Shown piece after piece: positions 16,177 to 24,211 of a stretch of 41,691 nucleotides of DNA. The DNA comes from Microbacterium yannicii (GTDB taxonomy: Bacteria > Actinomycetota > Actinomycetes > Actinomycetales > Microbacteriaceae). The notes beneath the pieces were generated by a model. The model had not been told where the DNA came from. It searched no databases and saw only the letters and a list, made by a program, of their open reading frames with translations. The stretch spans positions 1-41,691 of the forward strand of contig NZ_JAMXMB010000015.1 in assembly GCF_024055635.1 (NCBI RefSeq), given 5' to 3'. A program made the position numbers and the translations under genes. The first letter of the stretch is position 1; every line of letters starts with the position of its first letter.

Positions 16177-16668
16177 TCAGTCCCGCGGGGTCATCGCGGC
16201 GAGGCGCGTCGCGCGGGTGATCTCGCGCCGGGTCCACGTGAACGCGTGGCGCTCGTCGAACTGCGGTGCGCACTTGGCGCACGACGTCGGACGGGTCGCC
16301 TTGCGGTGCCGGTAGGCGACGTGCCCGGCGGGGCACACGCCGATCCACGGAGCCAGGTCGGTCGCGGTCTCGCCGTTGTGCGTCGCGCCGCCCACGTAGC
16401 CGAGCTCGCGGGCGACCGCCTTCCACCGCGCACCGTGTCCCGCCCGGGGACCCGCGAGCGCATGCGCCACCTCGTGCAGCAGCGTCTGGTGGTTGGTGTC
16501 GTCGTCGTAGCGCGCCGCCAGATACCGCGAGACGCTGATGCGCTTGTGCGTGTAGTCGCACAGCCCGGCGCGCCGCTTCGCGTTGTCGAACGCGAAGGTC
16601 CACGAGGGATCGAGGTGGGCGGCGATGAGGGCTTCGGCCCAGTGCCGTACGCGATGCAGTTCCGACAT
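16177..16668 (-). CDS. SprT-like zinc metalloprotease-domain protein
   Basis: This SprT-like protein (163 aa) has a zincin core with HEVAH at 65-69 in LLHEVAHALAG and a downstream histidine in AGHGARWKAVARELG. A C-terminal zinc-ribbon-like part contains the pairs CPAGH and CAKC. The group is related to the eukaryotic DNA-protein crosslink protease Spartan, but the bacterial function is not settled. The ATG at 16668 is preceded by TAGTCT with a seven-base gap, suggesting leaderless expression. It is the last of three minus-strand genes (spermidine-synthase-like, TPR, SprT-like). Confidence 0.87.
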   Translation of the reverse strand: MSELHRVRHWAEALIAAHLDPSWTFAFDNAKRRAGLCDYTHKRISVSRYLAARYDDDTNHQTLLHEVAHALAGPRAGHGARWKAVARELGYVGGATHNGETATDLAPWIGVCPAGHVAYRHRKATRPTSCAKCAPQFDERHAFTWTRREITRATRLAAMTPRD

Positions 16669-16675
16669 GGATGCG

Positions 16676-16681
16676 AGACTA
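16676..16681 (-). promoter_or_regulatory. -10 element TAGTCT for a leaderless SprT-like gene
   Basis: On the minus strand TAGTCT is followed by CGCATCC and then the ATG at 16668. No Shine-Dalgarno sequence is present. Confidence 0.4.
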
Positions 16682-16707
16682 GAACATATCTCCGACAGTC
16701 AGGGCGA

Positions 16708-16738
16708 CGGCATCCGTCTCAGCTGGCGACGGATGCCG
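16708..16738 (-). terminator. Inverted repeat of the CGGATGCC motif at the end of the TPR gene
   Basis: CGGCATCCGTC (16708-16718) and GACGGATGCCG (16728-16738) are perfect 11-base complements separated by nine bases. The hairpin spans the stop codon of the TPR gene (16719-16721) and would form in its transcript. There is no T-run, as is usual in high-GC actinobacteria. Confidence 0.5.
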
Positions 16739-17246
16739 CGGCACGGCGCCGGTCGGCGGCGTCGATGGCGAGAAGGACGGACTCGAGCTGGTCCTCGCTG
16801 GCCCCGGACTCCTGACGGAGGAACAGCGCCCGCTTGAAGTCCTTGCGGGCGGCTTCGTAGTCTCCGGCGTCGAAGTGCACCTTCCCGCGGTGCTGGCACG
16901 CGAAGGCGCCGATGCCGGCCCAGCCCTGCCCCTCGGCCTCTTCGGCGCACGTCGTGAGCTCCTGCTCGGCGGCGGCGTACGCGCCGCGCGCCTGCAGCAC
17001 GGTCGCGTGCAGGATGCGGGCCCGCAGGAGGTCTTTGCGGGTGCCCGCCATACGCGCGACGCGCACGGACTGCTCCGAGATCACCAGGGCGTCTTCCGGG
17101 CGATCGAGCACCTTGAGGAGCCACACCCGCTCGAGGAGCGCCGGCAGGCTGCGCTGCTCGCCGATCTCTTCGAGACGCTCCCGGCACTCGCTGGGATTCA
17201 CCCGTTCGCGGAGAGTATCGGGATCGTACCCGCTGATATAGCTCAC
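16719..17246 (-). CDS. Small TPR-like helical repeat protein
   Basis: This protein of 175 aa is predicted to be all helical. Repeat-like units are visible in RVWLLKVLDRPEDALVISEQ, ARILHATVLQARGAYAAAEQ and FACQHRGKVHFDAGDYEAAR, which follow the TPR pattern. The family is not recognised. The GTG at 17246 has AAGGGAG about seven bases upstream, which decides the start. It lies between the spermidine-synthase-like and SprT-like genes on the same strand, with 86 and 50 base gaps. It probably serves as a protein-binding adaptor, but nothing indicates the partner. Confidence 0.75.
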   Translation of the reverse strand: MSYISGYDPDTLRERVNPSECRERLEEIGEQRSLPALLERVWLLKVLDRPEDALVISEQSVRVARMAGTRKDLLRARILHATVLQARGAYAAAEQELTTCAEEAEGQGWAGIGAFACQHRGKVHFDAGDYEAARKDFKRALFLRQESGASEDQLESVLLAIDAADRRRAAASVAS

Positions 17247-17332
17247 GTCTGACTCCCTTCGCCGCGCGGATGGCCCTACCAGTGTGCCTGCCGCCCGGAT
17301 GGTCGCCGGCGTGCCACGCCGAGTCGTGATGG

Positions 17333-18199
17333 TCAGCGGCTGAAGACGGATGCCGAGGGCTTGGGCGACGGTGTCGCATCGGCGTCGGTGGCGACCCGGG
17401 CGCCCCGCGCGAAGTCCTCGAGCTCGCGCCCCTCCGCCACCTTGGCGGGGTGCGGACCGGCCGCCATGAGCCGGGGCAGCCACTCGGTCGGCAACGGCGC
17501 CGGGGACGCGGCGATCACGAGATTGCCGAAGCGCCGTCCCTTGAGCGTCTGCACCTCGGCGAGCACGATGACGTGCTCCAGCACCGCCTGTACCGTCGCG
17601 ACCTCGCGGCGCGCGAACGCCAGACCCGCGCCGTCGGCGACGTTCACGAGCAGCACGCCGTCGGGGGAGAGGAAGCGGGCGGCCGCCGTGAAGAACTCGA
17701 CGGTGGTGAGGTGCGCGGGCGTCTGCGCGCCCGAGTAGACGTCCGACACGATGAGGTCGGCGGCGCCGACCAGCCCGGCGGGAAGCCGCCCCAGGGCCTC
17801 ACGGGCGTCTCCGATCCGCACGCGGATCGAGGCGCCCCGGGGCAGCGGAAGGTTCTCCCGCACGAGGTCCCACAGGGCCGGCTCGAGTTCGACGACCTGC
17901 TGCCGCGAGCCGGGGCGGGTCGCCTCGACGTACCGCGGAATCGTGAGGGCGCCGGCACCCAGGTGGATCGCCGTCAGCGGCTGCCCCGGCATCCGGAGAC
18001 GGTCGATCACGGCACCCATGCGCGCCACGTACTCGAAGTGAAGGTGCGTCGGATCGTCGAGGTCGACGTGCGACTGCGGCGTGCCGTCGACGTCGAGCTC
18101 CCAGCCGCCGCCGAAGGCCGACGGCACGACGCGGGCGAGGGTGCCGTCCGACAGGCGCACGGAGGGGGCGGATGCTCCCACCTCCCGTGCGCGTGCCAT
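17333..18199 (-). CDS. Spermidine-synthase-like SAM-fold protein
   Basis: This protein (288 aa) has the Rossmann methyltransferase fold of spermidine synthases. The lead-in SHVDLDDPTHLHFEY resembles the substrate-entry segment of SpeE. The nucleotide loop is AIHLGAGALTIPRY (about residues 98-111), the acidic residues follow in VVELEP, and DLIVSDVYSGAQTP corresponds to the SpeE catalytic region. A real polyamine synthase cannot be claimed, because many actinobacterial homologues lack proven activity. TAACGT six bases before the ATG at 18199 suggests a leaderless transcript. The last 20 residues are rich in Pro, Ser and Asp. Confidence 0.82.
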   Translation of the reverse strand: MARAREVGASAPSVRLSDGTLARVVPSAFGGGWELDVDGTPQSHVDLDDPTHLHFEYVARMGAVIDRLRMPGQPLTAIHLGAGALTIPRYVEATRPGSRQQVVELEPALWDLVRENLPLPRGASIRVRIGDAREALGRLPAGLVGAADLIVSDVYSGAQTPAHLTTVEFFTAAARFLSPDGVLLVNVADGAGLAFARREVATVQAVLEHVIVLAEVQTLKGRRFGNLVIAASPAPLPTEWLPRLMAAGPHPAKVAEGRELEDFARGARVATDADATPSPKPSASVFSR

Positions 18200-18502
18200 G
18201 GTCCCACGTTAGCCCGGCCCTCGCCGCGTCGGGTCGCTCGATCGACGCTCCCGGGGGTGCGATGGACGCGGCTCGGAACGGCGCGGTTGATACTTCTGCG
18301 CTCGAAGAGCCGAACTCCACGCGCAGATCGCTCACTGCGAGGCATCCGAACACGCCGAAACAGAATCGAGACACAGGTGTAACCGACGGTGTGGCCGCGC
18401 CCGGGTAGCGTCGGACCCATCACACCCTGCTGAGGGCTGAGCGCACCCGAGCTTCACGATGACGTGCAGCGAGGCCCACACGATCTGGAAGGTGCACAGC
18501 AC
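18200..18502. other. Divergent intergenic region upstream of the peptide-transport operon
   Basis: The minus-strand end holds TAACGT (18211-18206), which is the likely -10 of the spermidine-synthase-like gene. On the plus strand, TAGCGT at 18406-18411 is the best -10 candidate for the substrate-binding protein gene, with a poor -35 (CCGACG at 18383-18388, 17-base spacing). This would give a leader of about 85 nt. I see no gene or RNA in the rest. Confidence 0.4.
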
Positions 18503-20164
18503 ATGCTCCACACTGCGAGAAGGCGCTGGCTCACCGGCGTCGCCGCGGTCGCCGTCGGGGCGATCGTCCTCACCGCCTGCGCGAGCCAGCGCGACGACGG
18601 CGGCGACGGCGACGACGCATCCGGTGACGTCGACACGACTTTCGTGTTCGGCGCGTCGGGCGACCCGGCCAGCCTCGACCCGGCCTTCGCGAGCGACGGC
18701 GAGACGTTCCGCGTCGCCCGTCAGATCTTCGAGGGACTCGTCGGCACGGTCCCCGGCACCGCCGATCCGGCCCCGCTCCTGGCCAAGAGCTGGGAGCAGC
18801 CCGACGACACGACGTACGTCTTCACGCTCGAAGAGGGCGTCACGTTCCACGACGGCACGGATTTCAACGCCGAGGCCGTCTGCTTCAACTTCGACCGCCA
18901 GAACGCCTTCACCGGCGTCGCCGCCTCGCAGAGCATGGCGTACTACTGGGGCGTCATCATGCGCGGCTTCGGTGCCGACTCGATCTACGACAGCTGCACC
19001 GCCGACAGCGAGACCCAGGCGACGATCACGCTGAAGCAGCCGTTCGCCGGCTTCATCCCTGCGCTCTCGCTGCCCTCTTTCTCGATCCAGAGCCCGACCG
19101 CTCTCGAGAAGTACGGTGCCGACGACATCGGCGGCACCGAGGAGGCTCCCGTCCAGAGCGAGTACGGCCAGGGTCACCCCACCGGAACCGGCCCGTTCGT
19201 GTTCGACTCGATCTCACCCGGCGAGCAGACGGTGCTCAAGGCGAACCCCGACTACTGGGGCGAGCAGGGCGTGGTCGAAGAGGTCATCTTCCGGGTGATC
19301 GGCGACACGACGGCCCGCCGCCAGGCGCTCGAGGCCGGCAGCATCGACGGCTACGACCTCGTCGCTCCCGCCGACCTGAAGTCGCTCGAGGACGCGGGCT
19401 TCTCGCTCGTGAACCGCGACCCGTTCAACGTGCTGTATCTCGGCATGAACCAGGCCGCCCCCGGCCTCTCGGACCCGAAGGTGCGCCAGGCGATCGCGCT
19501 CGCGATCGACAAGGACGCGCTCATCACGCAGGTGCTCCCGGAGGGCACCGTGGCCGCGACGCAGTTCATGCCCGAGGCCGTGATCGGCTGGAACGAGGAC
19601 GTCACGACGTACGACTACGACCCGGAGGCCGCCAAGGCCCTCCTGGCCGAGGCCGGCTACACGGACGCGAACCCGCTGACGATCACGTTCAACTATCCCG
19701 TGAACATCTCGCGGCCGTACATGCCCAACCCCGAGCAGATCTTCACCAACCTGCAGAGCCAGCTCGAGGCCGTCGGCATCGTCCTCAACCCCGTCACGAA
19801 CGAGTGGGTCGAGTACCTCGACCTGATCCAGGGCGGCACGGACCACGGCATCCACCTGCTCGGCTGGACCGGCGACTACAACGACCCCGACAACTTCGTG
19901 GGCACGTTCTTCGGTCTGCCGACCAACGAGTGGGGCTTCGACAACGCCGAGCTGTTCGACGCGCTCACCGCGGCGCGCGGACTCGCGACCGAGGAGGAGC
20001 AGGAGACCGCCTACGCGGCGATCAACGAGCAGATCATGGAGTTCCTGCCGGGCGTGCCTCTCGCGCACCCGGTGCCCACCCTCGCGTTCGACGCGCGCGT
20101 CACGTCCTACCCGGCCAGCCCGGTGCAGGACGAGGTGTACAACATGGTGGAACTCAGCGAGTGA
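18503..20164 (+). CDS. Peptide ABC transporter substrate-binding lipoprotein (SBP_bac_5)
   Basis: This is the extracytoplasmic binding protein (553 aa) of a Dpp/Opp-type importer. A basic N-terminus (HTARRRW), a hydrophobic stretch and the lipobox LTAC place the lipidated cysteine at C26. The mature protein begins with a D/G-rich linker and the family-typical FGASGDPASLDPAF. Further typical segments are TYVFTLEEGVTFHDGT, HPTGTGPFVFDS and KVRQAIALAIDKDALI. The ATG at 18503 has GGAAGG about ten bases upstream; an earlier ATG-type start at 18464 is less likely. The two permeases follow after a strong stem-loop. Dipeptides, oligopeptides or, given the neighbouring 5-oxoprolinase, pyroglutamyl compounds are candidate ligands. 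Confidence 0.93.
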   Translation: MLHTARRRWLTGVAAVAVGAIVLTACASQRDDGGDGDDASGDVDTTFVFGASGDPASLDPAFASDGETFRVARQIFEGLVGTVPGTADPAPLLAKSWEQPDDTTYVFTLEEGVTFHDGTDFNAEAVCFNFDRQNAFTGVAASQSMAYYWGVIMRGFGADSIYDSCTADSETQATITLKQPFAGFIPALSLPSFSIQSPTALEKYGADDIGGTEEAPVQSEYGQGHPTGTGPFVFDSISPGEQTVLKANPDYWGEQGVVEEVIFRVIGDTTARRQALEAGSIDGYDLVAPADLKSLEDAGFSLVNRDPFNVLYLGMNQAAPGLSDPKVRQAIALAIDKDALITQVLPEGTVAATQFMPEAVIGWNEDVTTYDYDPEAAKALLAEAGYTDANPLTITFNYPVNISRPYMPNPEQIFTNLQSQLEAVGIVLNPVTNEWVEYLDLIQGGTDHGIHLLGWTGDYNDPDNFVGTFFGLPTNEWGFDNAELFDALTAARGLATEEEQETAYAAINEQIMEFLPGVPLAHPVPTLAFDARVTSYPASPVQDEVYNMVELSE

Positions 20165-20173
20165 CGCTGTGAT

Positions 20174-20216
20174 CGGATGCCCCGTCCCGGCGAAGCCCGC
20201 CGGGACGGGGCATCCG
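20174..20216 (+). terminator. Strong 19-bp stem-loop between binding-protein and permease genes
   Basis: Arms 20174-20192 and 20198-20216 are perfectly complementary over 19 bases with a five-base loop (AAGCC). There is no T-run. It starts ten bases after the lipoprotein stop and lies 56 bases before the first permease. Such a structure usually protects the upstream mRNA or partly terminates transcription, so that the binding protein is made in excess over the membrane subunits. The arms begin with the CGGATGCC motif. Confidence 0.8.
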
Positions 20217-20271
20217 GTTCCCTCCGTCCGCTCGCCCGCGACCGCCGGTCGCCGTCCCCGGAGATCCCCAC

Positions 20272-21276
20272 GTGCTACGCACCATCGGCAGGCGTCTTCT
20301 CCTGCTCGTCCCGACCCTGTTCGGGCTGACCCTCCTCCTGTTCTTCTGGGTCCGCGCCCTCCCGGGCGGACCCGCCGTCGCCCTGCTGGGCGAACGCGCG
20401 ACCCCGGAGCGGGTCGCCGAGATCAACGAGCTGTACGGCTTCAACGAGCCGCTGATCGCGCAGTACTTCACGTGGCTCGGCCAGCTGCTCCAGGGCAACT
20501 TCGGCGTGTCGATCCAGACCCAGCGGCCCGTGACCGAGGAGTTCCTGCGCCGCTTCCCCGCGACGCTCGAGCTGACCATGTTCGCGATCGTCCTCGCCGT
20601 GGGCGTGGGCATCACGATCGGCTACTGGGCCGCGCGCAGGCAGGGCAAGCCGGCCGATCACTTCGCCGTCTTCGCGAGCCTCATCGGCATCACGATCCCG
20701 GTCTTCTTCCTCGGCGTGATCCTCAAGTGGGTGTTCGCGGTGCAGCTCGGGTGGCTCCCGTCGGACGGCCGCCAGGACCCGCGGCTGGACGCCACCCACT
20801 ACACGAACTTCTACGTCTTCGACGGCATCATCACAGGGGAGTGGGATGCCGCGTGGGACGCGTTCCTGCACCTCATCCTGCCCGGCATCGCGCTGGCGAC
20901 GATCCCCCTCGCGATCATCACGCGCATCACCCGCGCCTCGGTGCTCGAGGTGCAGAACTCGGACTACGTCCGGACGGGCATGGCGAAGGGCATCTCGCGC
21001 GGCACCATCCGGGGCCGGTTCATCCTGCGCAACTCGCTCCTGCCGGTGGTCACCACGATCGGCCTGCAGTTCGGCCTGCTGCTGTCGGGCGCGATCCTCA
21101 CCGAGTCGGTGTTCGCCTACCCCGGCATCGGATCGTTCCTGTCGCGCGCGATCTTCACGCGCGACTACCCGGTGCTGCAGGGGTTCATCCTCTTCATCGC
21201 CGTCATCTACGCGATCATCAACCTCGCGGTGGACGTCTCGTACAGCTTCATCGACCCGAGAGTGCGGGTGCAGTGA
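20272..21276 (+). CDS. Dpp/Opp-type ABC transporter permease, DppB-like
   Basis: This is a membrane subunit of 334 aa with about six transmembrane segments. The N-terminal LRTIGRRLLLLVPTLFGLTL is typical of DppB. The large first periplasmic loop holds ERVAEINELYGFNEPL, and the EAA loop is DYVRTGMAKGISRGTI. The C-terminal SYSFIDPRVRV is also family-typical. The GTG at 20272 follows GGAG by about nine bases. It works with the DppC-like permease encoded 43 bases downstream. Confidence 0.92.
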   Translation: MLRTIGRRLLLLVPTLFGLTLLLFFWVRALPGGPAVALLGERATPERVAEINELYGFNEPLIAQYFTWLGQLLQGNFGVSIQTQRPVTEEFLRRFPATLELTMFAIVLAVGVGITIGYWAARRQGKPADHFAVFASLIGITIPVFFLGVILKWVFAVQLGWLPSDGRQDPRLDATHYTNFYVFDGIITGEWDAAWDAFLHLILPGIALATIPLAIITRITRASVLEVQNSDYVRTGMAKGISRGTIRGRFILRNSLLPVVTTIGLQFGLLLSGAILTESVFAYPGIGSFLSRAIFTRDYPVLQGFILFIAVIYAIINLAVDVSYSFIDPRVRVQ

Positions 21277-21319
21277 TGACGCGCGCTCGGCTCATCGGAC
21301 AACCCTTCGGAGGTGCGGC

Positions 21320-22282
21320 ATGACGTCCGCGATGCTTCCCCCCGCCCCGAGCGGCGGACCCGTCGACGACACCGCGGTCGACGACAAGGAGCTGCTCGCC
21401 GCCAAGACCCGCGGCGGCGGATTCTGGCGCGACGTGTTCCGGCGGCTGCGCCGCAACCCGAGCGCCTGGGTCGGCGGCGTCATCATCGGGATCTTCGTGC
21501 TCGTCGCGATCTTCGCCCCGTGGCTGGCACCGTACGGGCCCGAGGAGCTCCCGGGCCAGCAGTACATCACCCCCGGCCACATCCCCGGTCCCGGCGAGGT
21601 CGCGGGCTTCCCCCTGGGGCTCGACCGCTTCGGCGGCGACATGCTCTCCAAGCTCATCTGGGGCGCGCGCGCCTCGCTCGTGATCGGCATCGTGTCGACG
21701 CTCGTGGGTCTGATCGGAGGCATGATCCTGGGGCTGATCGCCGCCACGTTCGGCGGCTGGGTCGACACGCTCATCATGCGCTTCGTCGACATCCTGCTGT
21801 CGGTGCCGTCCCTGCTGCTCGCGGTCTCGATCGCGGCGCTCATGGGGCAGACGCCCGTCGCGATCATGATCGCCATCGGTGCCGCCCAGGTGCCCATCTT
21901 CGCGCGCCTGCTGCGGGCGTCGATGCTGCAGCAGCGCTCGAGCGACTACGTGCTGTCGGCGGCGACGCTCGGCCTGGGTCGCGGACGCATCACGATGAGC
22001 CACGTGCTGCCGAACGCGGTGGGCCCGGTCATCGTGCAGGCGACGCTGTCGCTCGCGACGGCCGTCATCGAGGCGGCCGGGCTGTCGTACCTCGGCCTGG
22101 GCGGCGGCGTGCCGCAGACCGCCGAGTGGGGCCGCATGCTCACGTATGCGCAGCTCGAGCTGGCCGTCAACCCCTGGATCGCGATCCTTCCGGGCATCTG
22201 CATCACCGTCACCGCGCTGGGCTTCACGCTGCTGGGCGAGGCGCTCCGCGAGGCCATGGACCCCCGTACCCGCGCGCGCTGA
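21320..22282 (+). CDS. Dpp/Opp-type ABC transporter permease, DppC-like
   Basis: This is the second membrane subunit (320 aa). A cytoplasmic N-terminal stretch of about 45 residues is followed by VGGVIIGIFVLVAIFAPWLA and the family-typical HPLG-like position read here as FPLGLDRFGGDMLSKLIWGA. The EAA loop is DYVLSAATLGLGRGRITMSH, and the end GEALREAMDPRTR is conserved. The ATG at 21320 has GGAGG six bases upstream. It is the last plus-strand gene of the importer; the ATPase gene lies convergently on the other strand. Confidence 0.92.
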   Translation: MTSAMLPPAPSGGPVDDTAVDDKELLAAKTRGGGFWRDVFRRLRRNPSAWVGGVIIGIFVLVAIFAPWLAPYGPEELPGQQYITPGHIPGPGEVAGFPLGLDRFGGDMLSKLIWGARASLVIGIVSTLVGLIGGMILGLIAATFGGWVDTLIMRFVDILLSVPSLLLAVSIAALMGQTPVAIMIAIGAAQVPIFARLLRASMLQQRSSDYVLSAATLGLGRGRITMSHVLPNAVGPVIVQATLSLATAVIEAAGLSYLGLGGGVPQTAEWGRMLTYAQLELAVNPWIAILPGICITVTALGFTLLGEALREAMDPRTRAR

Positions 22283-22284
22283 CC

Positions 22285-22334
22285 CTTCGACAGGCTCAGG
22301 GACCGGGTGAGCCCGGTCGCTGAACTTGTCGAAG
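22285..22334. terminator. Bidirectional hairpin made from the dispersed repeat
   Basis: CTTCGACAGGCTCAGGGACC with two following G residues (22285-22306) faces an imperfect complement (22313-22334, three mismatches in 22) over a six-base loop. The first arm holds the exact 19-bp repeat seen at 2036 and 2812. The hairpin lies between the convergent DppC-like and double-ATPase genes, where a two-way terminator is expected. Confidence 0.75.
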
Positions 22335-22341
22335 CGCAGGG

Positions 22342-24084
22342 TCAGACGGCGATGTCGAGCTCGTTGCCGGGGATCGAGGCGAGGAGCCGCCGCGTGTAGG
22401 GGTCCCGCGGGTTGGTGAAGATCTCCTCGGAGGATGCCGCCTCCACGAGCTGCCCGTCCTTCATGACGCAGACGTAGTCGCTGATGAGGCGTACGACGGC
22501 GAGGTCGTGCGAGATGAAGAGGTAGCTGAGGCCGTACTCGCGCTGCAGGTCGCGCAGGAGCGTGAGCACCTGATCCTGCACCAGCACGTCGAGCGCCGAC
22601 ACCGGCTCGTCGCACACGATGAGGTCCGGCGAGAGTGCGAGGGCGCGCGCGATCGCCACGCGCTGCCGCTGCCCGCCCGACAGCTCCGACGGATACCGCC
22701 GCAGCATCGACTCGGGCAGCGCGACGTCGTCGAGCAGCTGCCGGACGCGCGCCGCGCGCTCCTTGGACGAGCCGCGCTTGTAGAAGTCGAGGGGCTCGGA
22801 GATGATGCGCTCGATCGAGAACATCGGGTTCAGCGACGAGTACGGGTCCTGGAAGATCGGCTGCACGCGCTGGCGGAACCGCTTGAGGGCGGCGCCCTTG
22901 AGGGACGCGACGTCCTGTCCGTCGAAGCGGATGGTGCCGGCGGTCGGCTCGACGACCTTCAGCATCATCCGCGCCGTCGTGGTCTTGCCCGAGCCGGATT
23001 CGCCCACGATCGCGACGGTCTCGCCGCGGGGGATCACGAACGACACGTCCTGCACCGCCGTGAAGTCCTCCTTGCTGCCCCGCACCTTGTAGACCTTGGT
23101 CAGCCCCTCGGCCTCCACGATGTAGTCGGGAGTGGGCTCTTCCTGCCCTGCGGGCTCCGCCCCGGCTGCCGGCCGTTCGATGACGCGCGCCGACGGGGCC
23201 GGTGCGATGTCGGGCTTCGGCGCCTCGGACGACGCGGTGCGGAACACCTCGGGCCGCAGGCGCACCGCCGCGACCGACGGCGCGGCCTTCACCAGTGCCT
23301 GGGTGTACGGATGCTGCGGATCCTCGAGGATCTGCCGCGCCGGGCCCTGCTCGACGATGCGTCCACGATTCATGACCACGACGCGCGACGCGCGTTCGGC
23401 GGCGAGGCCGAGGTCGTGCGTGATGAGCATCACGGCGGTGCCGCGTTCGCTCGTCATGCGCTCGAGCTGGTCGAGGATGGTCTTCTGCACCGTCACGTCG
23501 AGCGCGCTCGTCGGCTCGTCGGCGATGAGCAGCTTGGGGTCGCACGCGAGACCGATGGCGATGAGGGCGCGCTGGCGCATGCCGCCCGAGAACTCGTGCG
23601 GATACTGCCGGGCGCGGTCGGCGGCGTCGGGCAGGCCCGCCGCGGCGAGGGTCTCGACGACCTTGCGGTCGACGTCCCTCCGGGTGGCGAGGCCGTGGGC
23701 GAGGAGCGTCTCGGCGATCTGGCTGCCGATCCGGGCGACCGGGTTGAGGTTCGACATCGGGTCCTGCGGCACCAGCCCGATGGAGCGACCGCGGATCGTG
23801 CGCAGCACGCTCTCGGGCGCGCCCACGAGGTTCTCGCCCTCGAACAGGATGCTGCCCTGGGTCACCTTGCCGTTGCCGGGCAGGAGGCCGATGATCGCCA
23901 TCGCGGTGGTGGACTTGCCCGAGCCCGACTCGCCGACAATGGCGAGCGTCTCACCGGCGGCGAGGTCGAGGTCGACGCCCTCGACGGCGTGCACCGGGCC
24001 GTCGATGGTCTGGAACTCGACGGCGATGTCGCGCACCTGGAGCAGCGGCGCCCCGGCCGCGAGACGTTCATGGGTTCGGGCCAT
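22342..24084 (-). CDS. Double ATPase of a Dpp/Opp-type importer (DppD-DppF fusion)
   Basis: This 580-aa protein contains two complete ABC ATPase domains in one chain. The first has GESGSGKSTTA, the signature EFSGGMRQRALIAIGLA and LLIADEPTSALDV. The second has GESGSGKTTTA, ELSGGQRQRVAIARAL and LIVCDEPVSALDV. A Pro/Ala-rich linker of about 40 residues joins them. Both halves end in the C-terminal Opp/Dpp segment (PYTQALVKAAPS and PYTRRLLASIPG). It supplies both ATPases for the permeases encoded convergently. The ATG at 24084 is chosen because GGAG lies just upstream; ATG 24093 would add three residues. Having the ATPase on the opposite strand means it has its own promoter, which I could not identify with confidence. 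Confidence 0.92.
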   Translation of the reverse strand: MARTHERLAAGAPLLQVRDIAVEFQTIDGPVHAVEGVDLDLAAGETLAIVGESGSGKSTTAMAIIGLLPGNGKVTQGSILFEGENLVGAPESVLRTIRGRSIGLVPQDPMSNLNPVARIGSQIAETLLAHGLATRRDVDRKVVETLAAAGLPDAADRARQYPHEFSGGMRQRALIAIGLACDPKLLIADEPTSALDVTVQKTILDQLERMTSERGTAVMLITHDLGLAAERASRVVVMNRGRIVEQGPARQILEDPQHPYTQALVKAAPSVAAVRLRPEVFRTASSEAPKPDIAPAPSARVIERPAAGAEPAGQEEPTPDYIVEAEGLTKVYKVRGSKEDFTAVQDVSFVIPRGETVAIVGESGSGKTTTARMMLKVVEPTAGTIRFDGQDVASLKGAALKRFRQRVQPIFQDPYSSLNPMFSIERIISEPLDFYKRGSSKERAARVRQLLDDVALPESMLRRYPSELSGGQRQRVAIARALALSPDLIVCDEPVSALDVLVQDQVLTLLRDLQREYGLSYLFISHDLAVVRLISDYVCVMKDGQLVEAASSEEIFTNPRDPYTRRLLASIPGNELDIAV

Positions 24085-24198
24085 GGGCTCCATCCTGCCC
24101 GGCGGCGCCGCGCGGCGCACCCGTTCCGCCCAGCCTTTACTCATCCGTAACGCGTGGGGCACAGTCAGGCGCAGGGCAGGCGCGGGCCGGGCCGGGCG

Positions 24199-24204
24199 TA
24201 CCGT
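24199..24204 (+). promoter_or_regulatory. -10 element TACCGT for a leaderless pxpA transcript
   Basis: TACCGT is followed by seven bases and then the GTG start at 24212. No Shine-Dalgarno sequence is visible. The arrangement is the same as at 8622. Confidence 0.42.
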
Positions 24205-24211
24205 GGGATCC

